Shown here: piece by piece, positions 58,505 to 64,000 of the stretch | How positions within the stretch are numbered: position 1 is the first letter of the stretch | Layout: the number at the start of each line of letters is the position of its first letter | From: a virus | Direction: 5' to 3' (one strand) | Length of the DNA stretch: 64,000 nt | Virus record (IMG/VR): IMGVR_UViG_3300026118_000005 | Location: 1-64,000 of that record | The notes under the pieces: model-generated | Seen by the model: the letters and a program-made list of their open reading frames with translations, nothing else | The model's database searches: none | What the model was told of the DNA's origin: nothing | Made by a program: the position numbers and the translations under genes

Positions 58505-59235
58505 TTCAATGGAGGCGATGTGAATTCGAGGACGCTCGAATGGCATCCGCAAGCTGGGAGAAATCCTGGGCCTCCGCCAAAGCTCTTTGACATCGCGAAC
58601 GAAAACAAGGTCCAGCGGCACCCCGGACAGTGAGCGGGGAGCGAGAGTGCTGTGATGAGGCTCCTTTGTGGTGCAAATCCACGACGTGGTAAAACACGGA
58701 CCACTCGACAGTAGAGCGAATTAACGCGAGAGAGGACCCAACGCAGGGCGCGAATCCCTGCCCGCTGGACCTTGTTTTCAGAATCATCGAACGGGCGGAA
58801 TGCCATTCAAGCAGTGCAGATTCCCACGGATACCTGCGCACCGATGGCCTACCAATTTTATTGGGCGACTCCACAATATCACCCTGGACTTCGGTCCATT
58901 GAAAATAAGAGTTCGGTTTGCAGCTTTGCGACCTGCCGTCCGTCCGTTCGATGATTCACCACTTTGCGTTAGCCTGCACAAAGCGTAGGCCGTTGAGCCT
59001 GCCGCCTAACGCATTTTCCTTCCGCCCGCAAGAGTCCCTTCGGTCAACTTGGCTCATCTCACGAGGAGCCTCGGGGACTCCGGGCGGGAGGGATTCAAAA
59101 CACGCGAGTAGACGAAGTACAGTCAACAGTTAGCTGGTGCCGACAATACAAGAGACGGTGACCCCGCTTCTTATTTAGAGCTATAGCGCAGTAGCCGTCG
59201 GCGTGGAGGTGCAAACCCTCCCTCGCGTGCCTTTT
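58505..59235 (+). ncRNA. Candidate large ornate non-coding RNA (~730 nt)
   Basis: No gene fits. Many independent helices: GGAGGC/GCCTCC (58511, 58570), TTCGAG/CTCGAA (58525, 58535), CTGGGA-GAAA-TCCTGG with a GNRA loop (58554-58569), a 17-bp helix AAAACAAGGTCCAGCGG with its complement (58602, 58762), TGGAC-TTCG-GTCCA with a UUCG loop (58885-58898), TGCGTTAG/CTAACGCA (58965, 59006), CCGCCCG/CGGGCGG plus GAGTCCC/GGGACTC (59022-59087) and CACGCGAG/CTCGCGTG (59101, 59222). Two modules end in T-arm-like hairpins (58744-58760, loop CGCGAAT; 59205-59221, loop TGCAAAC). GOLLD- or ROOL-class RNAs, or a new family, should be tested. Confidence 0.55.
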
Positions 59236-59277
59236 CTGCTTGCACTTTCCTCCAAAATCCATCACCCTCGAAAACCA

Positions 59278-59505
59278 ATGAGCAAAATCACACTCGATCT
59301 ACTTGGCGCTTTGGCACTGGCGCTGCTTTACGGGGCGTTCCTGGCGCTGACAGGGTGCGCGAATACCTTCGGAACGGACTCAACGCCGGTTCATGCGGCG
59401 GTCCAAGAAGGGGTATACGTCCCCGCTGGCGCATCGTTCGCCGTTGGATCGGGAGGAAGACAGGCAACGCGCTCGGCTCAATCTCAAGCCTTCTGGGGAC
59501 GATGA
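59278..59505 (+). CDS. Small lipoprotein
   Basis: 75 residues from MSKITLDLLGALALALLYGA; a lipobox LTGC (about 25-28) follows the hydrophobic helix, then a Gly/Ala/Thr-rich tail with SGGRQATRSAQ. First gene after the RNA locus, overlapping the next by ATGA. Such lipoproteins can be Rz1-like spanins or superinfection-exclusion factors. Confidence 0.65.
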   Translation: MSKITLDLLGALALALLYGAFLALTGCANTFGTDSTPVHAAVQEGVYVPAGASFAVGSGGRQATRSAQSQAFWGR

Positions 59506-59900
59506 AAGTCCGATTCCTTTACCTGCTGCCGCTTCTGACGGCTTCTTGCGCCTATCAGGAACACCTAGCGGTTAGTTCAACTGGCAACTACGAGCGAGAC
59601 CGAAATTTCACCGTTGGCGGTACTGGACACATCGCAGGCGCGGACGGTTCCAGCATGACGCATGACCACAGAGAGAGCTTCAAAGATGCGGTGCAAGGCG
59701 CTGTGCTTTTGGGAGGATCGATCGCCACAGCCAGTGTGAACAAGGCCAAGGAGATCACGTCGCAGCAAGCCACCAAGCAAGCCCAGCAGACGGCCAGGAA
59801 TGCGAGCAACAACGCGACGAAGGTTCAGCTTGGCGGACAGGTGCCGGTCAAAAGCGGACCCGATGAAACAGTGACATTCCCGCCGATTCCGAAGCAATGA
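59502..59900 (+). CDS. Lipoprotein
   Basis: 132 residues from MKVRFLYLLPLLTASCAYQE, lipobox LTASC. The mature part is polar with a coil-like Gln/Ala segment (ITSQQATKQAQQTARNASNN). Coupled to both neighbours. Outer-membrane anchoring is likely; role unknown. Confidence 0.65.
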   Translation: MKVRFLYLLPLLTASCAYQEHLAVSSTGNYERDRNFTVGGTGHIAGADGSSMTHDHRESFKDAVQGAVLLGGSIATASVNKAKEITSQQATKQAQQTARNASNNATKVQLGGQVPVKSGPDETVTFPPIPKQ

Positions 59901-60070
59901 ACTGCCGCCGTTGCCACGTCCCGATGCGCCCAGGGATCGGCATCGCTCCGGCCTTCTCGTCTCGCAACGGGCGCACGTTCAGCTATGCAGCTTGGCACAA
60001 GGTCGCGCCTCTGGTGGGCGTCCTGAAATGCCCGAAATGCGGACATTCCGTGAGTTTCCAAAAGCCATGA
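59897..60070 (+). CDS. Small zinc-ribbon protein
   Basis: 57 residues: CRRCHVPMRPGIG then KCPKCGHSVSFQ, two CxxC pairs. ATG 59897 overlaps the lipoprotein stop and its stop overlaps the next ATG. Identified by reading between the neighbours. Confidence 0.55.
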   Translation: MNCRRCHVPMRPGIGIAPAFSSRNGRTFSYAAWHKVAPLVGVLKCPKCGHSVSFQKP

Positions 60071-60381
60071 ACCTGCAAGAATCGGTTAAGCTCATCATGG
60101 AAAGTCTGCCTGCGCACAAGGCAAGCCTGGACATCCATCACAACAATCACCTGTCCTGTTATCTCACCGTCCAAGAAGCAATTGATGACGAATGGGAAGA
60201 GTTCAAGGAAGACGTCTGGGTGAGCGAGGAGGAAAAGCAAAGGGCCATTGAAACGAACGAATGCTGGTCCCTTCAGTGGTATCCTGACACGCCATGCGGA
60301 TTCAATCTCAAGAGCGCATCTACTCTTTTGGCGCTCCTTCAAGCGGTGGCACCCACTGAGCCTTCCCCAAAATCCGATTGA
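60067..60381 (+). CDS. Hypothetical protein
   Basis: 104 residues from MNLQESVKLIMESLPAHKAS; acidic, helical, W-rich end. Its last 62 bp overlap the end of the minus gene. No motif. Confidence 0.5.
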   Translation: MNLQESVKLIMESLPAHKASLDIHHNNHLSCYLTVQEAIDDEWEEFKEDVWVSEEEKQRAIETNECWSLQWYPDTPCGFNLKSASTLLALLQAVAPTEPSPKSD

Positions 60382-60883
60382 TCGCGTTGTGCAGCGCCAC
60401 GGTTGACGAGTAGAGCGCCGTCCTGCTGGAATAGTCCATCGTTACCGTTCTCAGCGCCTCTGCCAAATGCTCTTTGCAGGCACAGCCAAACGACGGAACC
60501 TTTTTGCGCCACTCCATGAACCATCTCTCGGCGGAAGCCATCTGCGTAGGCGTAGGTTCATCGAAGTAGTTCTGGGCGTACTCGTGAAGCTCCTTCCACA
60601 AGGCACGCCCGATCTTCACCAACTCGGGCAATGGCCCCTCGGCTTCGTCGTGGCACGGAATCTCGGGATGCTGGCGGCAAACCCCATCCCAGACGCGCTC
60701 TTGCCAGCCGTGCGCTAGATCGTGGGAAGCACCCTCTGCGTTGGCTGCTGAACGAGCCTGGAAGACTGCGCGGATGAGAGAGTTTGGATGCGTCTCGGCA
60801 AACGGGTGATTCAACAATTCGTCGTGAAACTGCCAGCCTTTGGGGCCTGGAACGTAGATGAAATTATCAGGAACTAGGGGCAT
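60320..60883 (-). CDS. Hypothetical protein downstream of the giant virion gene
   Basis: 187 residues. MPLVPDNFIYVPGPKGWQFH then mixed helices with conserved Trp/His and a Cys pair. Start overlaps the giant gene's stop as TGATG, so it is cotranscribed with a virion protein. Confidence 0.55.
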   Translation of the reverse strand: MPLVPDNFIYVPGPKGWQFHDELLNHPFAETHPNSLIRAVFQARSAANAEGASHDLAHGWQERVWDGVCRQHPEIPCHDEAEGPLPELVKIGRALWKELHEYAQNYFDEPTPTQMASAERWFMEWRKKVPSFGCACKEHLAEALRTVTMDYSSRTALYSSTVALHNAINRILGKAQWVPPLEGAPKE

Positions 60884-63800
60884 CAGTGAAGGCGCATGGC
60901 TTGTTTGGCTTGTTTCGTGGCATCGGCGGCAACTTTAGAAAGAAGGTGCTCCGCCTCTTCGCTCGGCAAGGTCTGCAAGTCGCGCATGGAACGGCGCAGG
61001 GATTGTTTAATAAACTGTCCGCGCCTTATTACGTAGTCCTTCCAAAGCGAATCACTGATGATCCCGTTTTTCGACTCTAGAGCACGGCGGCTAGGAGGAT
61101 CTGGAGCCATTCCACGCTTGGTCAAAACGCTGTAAAGCATAGCGTCTTTGCTGTCTGGATCAACGGCAACGTAAAGCGGTAGACCAGCGAACCAAGCGCG
61201 ATCAGATGCTTTCGTGAGCAAATCTTGAGGTTCTTGGCCGATAGGATCGCCTAGACCATTCAAGGCTCGATCTCCAGAAAACGGGGCGACGGCAGGAAGC
61301 TGCGCCATCACCGCAGAGCGCAAACTGGATTGATCTTGGGGGCCCGAAATTGCTCTGCCGAGACTCTTGAGGAGTCCCGAGAAAGGCACCAGAGGTGCAG
61401 AGGAGTAAGTCACATTCGACGCTAAGTTTTGCTCTGTCATAGGAGCAGCCGCCGCAGCGGAATTACGAAGGCCGAAAAACTGCGCCTGCTGTTTGAGGCT
61501 TTGCAATGCGGTCTGCATGTATGCGCCAGCCCACTCAGCGTCCTTTTCGCTATGCAACTTGCCATTTAACTTCATGTCGTTCAAAGTTCCGAGCAGAAGC
61601 GCTGGAATTTTCCAACTTTCAAAACCTCCCCGCGCCCAAGGTAGCGCAGCGATAACTTTGCCATCCGATCCACGGTATTCGATAGCGCCAATGTGATGCC
61701 CTTGTTTTGCCCACGCGTCACGCTCACCTTTGCCTTGCGGCCCTGCACCTGTGATATCGAATCCAGCGCCATCCTTGTCCTTTGAAGCCAGCAACGCGCC
61801 TAGGATGGTCAACCCGATGGTTCCAGCAACGCCCTCGATCATGCGTTGGCGAACGCTGTAATCGGTGCCTAGGGATTCCGTGTAGAGCTTGCGAGGCTCG
61901 AGGCGCTTGGCGTCCATGGAATGCGCCAGGATGCGCGCTAGGCCCACGGGAGTGAAGGCAAAAGAGCGGTTGAGCAGATTGGCCGGCACGGCTACGAACC
62001 CCGTCAACATCCGGCCCAACAATGGCCAGTCTTTGCGCGAGGCTTGAGCCGCACCTTTCACGGTCTCGGCCAGGAAGTTCGGGAGATCGAACCAGTGACC
62101 CTTCTCGCCCTTCCAGTTTCCAAGCTCGTAATCGGCTTCAAGAGTCGTGTGTTTTAGCAACTTCTCGCCTGCGCCGGGAACGTACTCTTCCAGCGTGTCG
62201 CGAATAAATTGGTTGCTAGCGTCGTGAGCGATCAACCGCGCTTCGTCAGGTTTGTATTCGCCTACCTTCTCTGCGTAAACCTTCTGGCCTATCATGTCGG
62301 CCTCGTGCATGAGGGTTGCAGCCTCCTTCACGCTCATGCCAGCCTTGGAAACAAGTTCCCGCATGGCCACTTCATGCGTCAAGAATCGCTGAATCACCGT
62401 GTTATGCGCTTGGTCCATCGCGGACAAGATGCGTCGCACCATGTCGGTCGAGGACCATGTTGCCGTCATCGCGGCCTTGGCCTTGGCGAGAGGCTTAGCG
62501 TTCGGATCACGCAACGTCTCCATCGCATCGGAGAACGACTTGTGAAGGTTCCCAATGTTGGATAGTTCTCGAACCTGTTTGGAAGCAAAGGCGTCATTGC
62601 GTGCCGACACTTTGAATTCATCGACAAACCGTTTGTAAGCCTCAAAGAAGTTCGAAACGGTGTGCTTCATCAGCCCAGCGGCTTGACCCATCGTGAGCTT
62701 TCCGGTCGCCACATCGGCCAAGAGTCCAGCGTTCGCCACGCCAAGCCGGGAGATCATGCCGAACACGGGAGCCGTGGCATTTTGCCCAAACGTCGAAGTG
62801 CTGGAAAGTGCGCTGTTCGTCCACGACTTCACCAAGATCTCACGCATGGACTTGGGAATCTGTGCGTGCTCAAGGATGCGCTCCATTTTGGAGATCGCCA
62901 GCAGCCTTTCGTGCGGAGAAGGCGACTGCATCTTTTCGTCCAGCGCAGCAAGTTCCCGCCACTTCTCAGGGGACAGCTTGCGGAATCCAGACGCTTCGGC
63001 CAACGCTTCGAGAACGCCCGTCGGCTCTGCGCCCGCGACCTGTGCAGGGTCTAGGTAGGAACGAATCGCCTTCTCGACACTGGCGAGCGTGGCCTTGTTG
63101 AGATCCAGACCTTCGGCAGCTTTGCGGAACGCCTTCACGTTTGCTTCCGTCCAGTGCCTTTCCAGCCGGGAGCCGATCCAGTCCACGTAAGCCTTCGCCT
63201 GCGAGTCGGTGAGCCCCCATTCCTTGGCCGCATCTATAGCCACTTGGCGGCGCATCGCAGGGTCCTGCTGCTGGGATTTCGCGAGCCGGAATTGTGCGGC
63301 GATAATGCCCTTGTCGAGGCTTGACCGTTCGACTTGGCGGAAGATTCGATCCGTTTGGGTTGCGGAGAGGGTCTGGCTTTTGCGATAGAGGCGATCCAGC
63401 AGCGTCCGGGCATCTGCCGGGGGCACTTTCAACGCTTCGAACTGCGGAAGATACGTCTTCACGAATGTATCGCGATCCATGCCAGGATTGATGTCCTTCA
63501 CCGCCTCATTTGCCAGCTTGCGAATCTCGTTCTCTTTCTTCTCCGTGTTCAGCCACTCGGTTTGCGACTTGTCGATGGAGTCGATAATGTCCTTCGTGAC
63601 TGCCGTCGCTTTTGCGGTCTTGTATTCGTCGCTGTTGATTCGCTTCTCGCGGGCTTCATCCCGTGCAAGCTTGCGTGCTGCGTTCGCTTTGTGCGTCTCG
63701 TGCGCCTCATCGAAAACTCGCGATGCCAGCTTGTCGGAGACGCCCAGCTTGCGCATCTTCTCGGTAAACGCGTCCAATGGCTCTGGCTTCTTCGCCTGGG

Positions 63801-64000
63801 CCTCGTACGCCTCTTGAATGGCGCTCTTGGTGCGTTGCTGCGCTCCCTTCTCCCGACGCGCCTTGAGCCGGTCTACGAGCCTTTGAGCTTCTTCGTCTCC
63901 GCGCGTGGCGTCCTTGATGTCCTTGACGTTGACGCGGGCCTTGTTGCCAGTCGCGTCCTCCAAAGCGTCCAACTTACGAAGGGAATCTCTCAACTCAGCC
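60883..64000 (-). CDS. Giant virion protein, C-terminal part (partial)
   Basis: Open for at least 1,039 codons to the right edge; the first ATG-like codon near 63993 is a TTG and is not the start. N-terminal two thirds are charged coiled-coil helices (about 1-260 of the visible part), the C-terminal third has membrane-helix-like, Ala/Gly-rich segments and a MTEQNLASNVTYSSAPLVPF block typical of large polyvalent phage proteins. Same codon phase as the left-edge gene, and so possibly the same gene. Confidence 0.7.
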   Translation of the reverse strand, partial: AELRDSLRKLDALEDATGNKARVNVKDIKDATRGDEEAQRLVDRLKARREKGAQQRTKSAIQEAYEAQAKKPEPLDAFTEKMRKLGVSDKLASRVFDEAHETHKANAARKLARDEAREKRINSDEYKTAKATAVTKDIIDSIDKSQTEWLNTEKKENEIRKLANEAVKDINPGMDRDTFVKTYLPQFEALKVPPADARTLLDRLYRKSQTLSATQTDRIFRQVERSSLDKGIIAAQFRLAKSQQQDPAMRRQVAIDAAKEWGLTDSQAKAYVDWIGSRLERHWTEANVKAFRKAAEGLDLNKATLASVEKAIRSYLDPAQVAGAEPTGVLEALAEASGFRKLSPEKWRELAALDEKMQSPSPHERLLAISKMERILEHAQIPKSMREILVKSWTNSALSSTSTFGQNATAPVFGMISRLGVANAGLLADVATGKLTMGQAAGLMKHTVSNFFEAYKRFVDEFKVSARNDAFASKQVRELSNIGNLHKSFSDAMETLRDPNAKPLAKAKAAMTATWSSTDMVRRILSAMDQAHNTVIQRFLTHEVAMRELVSKAGMSVKEAATLMHEADMIGQKVYAEKVGEYKPDEARLIAHDASNQFIRDTLEEYVPGAGEKLLKHTTLEADYELGNWKGEKGHWFDLPNFLAETVKGAAQASRKDWPLLGRMLTGFVAVPANLLNRSFAFTPVGLARILAHSMDAKRLEPRKLYTESLGTDYSVRQRMIEGVAGTIGLTILGALLASKDKDGAGFDITGAGPQGKGERDAWAKQGHHIGAIEYRGSDGKVIAALPWARGGFESWKIPALLLGTLNDMKLNGKLHSEKDAEWAGAYMQTALQSLKQQAQFFGLRNSAAAAAPMTEQNLASNVTYSSAPLVPFSGLLKSLGRAISGPQDQSSLRSAVMAQLPAVAPFSGDRALNGLGDPIGQEPQDLLTKASDRAWFAGLPLYVAVDPDSKDAMLYSVLTKRGMAPDPPSRRALESKNGIISDSLWKDYVIRRGQFIKQSLRRSMRDLQTLPSEEAEHLLSKVAADATKQAKQAMRLH

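Overview
The window looks like almost all of the genome of a tailed double-stranded DNA phage, probably from an environmental sample and probably podovirus-like. Large terminase, portal, scaffold and major capsid genes are all present. No tape measure, sheath or major tail-tube gene was recognised. The host cannot be read from the sequence; GT9/heptose-type genes, lipoprotein signals and twin-arginine signals suggest a Gram-negative-type envelope. The minus-strand gene open at position 1 and the minus-strand gene open at position 64000 use the same codon phase. They may be the two ends of one giant virion gene cut by linearisation of a circular or circularly permuted genome.

Layout. (1) 1-5950, minus: start of a giant internal virion protein with an HExxH metallopeptidase motif, and virion genes upstream of it. 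(2) 5951-7007: no coding genes; a promoter, a small RNA candidate and strongly structured sequence with a tRNA-like module. (3) 7008-10916, plus: small accessory genes with unusual pyrimidine-rich leaders and repeats, including a PAPS-reductase-family ATPase. (4) 10918-18626, minus: GT4 glycosyltransferase, collagen-like and fibre-like proteins, an RlpA-like protein with membrane/coiled-coil partners (possible lysis set), and the major capsid gene followed by a terminator. (5) 18955-19520, plus: two small genes. (6) 19492-37631, minus: scaffold, portal, a 9-kb sugar/methyl-transfer island, RNA ligase, GroES-like co-chaperonin, papain-like protease and large terminase, mostly joined by ATGA overlaps. 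(7) 37723-41425, plus: a dozen small overlapping genes, several encoding tiny membrane proteins. (8) 41636-43576: IS-end-like repeats and structured non-coding sequence around two small ORFs. (9) 43577-46704, minus: small early genes, three with twin-arginine-type N termini. (10) 46854-47648, plus: a three-gene unit with a consensus promoter and terminator. (11) 47701-58414, minus: replication and recombination module (SSB-like protein, DnaB helicase, initiator with iterons, dGTP-diphosphohydrolase-type protein, exonuclease, RecA/Sak4-like ATPase, RuvC-like resolvase). (12) 58471-59240, plus: a candidate large ornate non-coding RNA with its own promoter. (13) 59278-60381, plus: two lipoproteins and two small genes. 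(14) 60320-64000, minus: the C-terminal part of a giant virion protein and a downstream gene.

How it fits together. The minus-strand late genes build and package the capsid. The island inside the late operon carries a protein resembling the HldE heptose-1-phosphate adenylyltransferase domain, an NDP-sugar epimerase, GT9-type and GT2-type transferases and two methyltransferases, so it could make and attach an activated sugar to virion or host glycans. The replication initiator carries five phased TTGAAC repeats inside its own gene, as lambda O does, and a palindromic copy just ahead of its start codon.

Most notable signals: the heptose-like island, the two structured RNA loci with T-arm-like closing modules, the small twin-arginine proteins (one carrying a 22-residue segment homologous to the phage's own capsid protein), and the iteron-bearing initiator. 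All function calls come from reading motifs; no searches were run.
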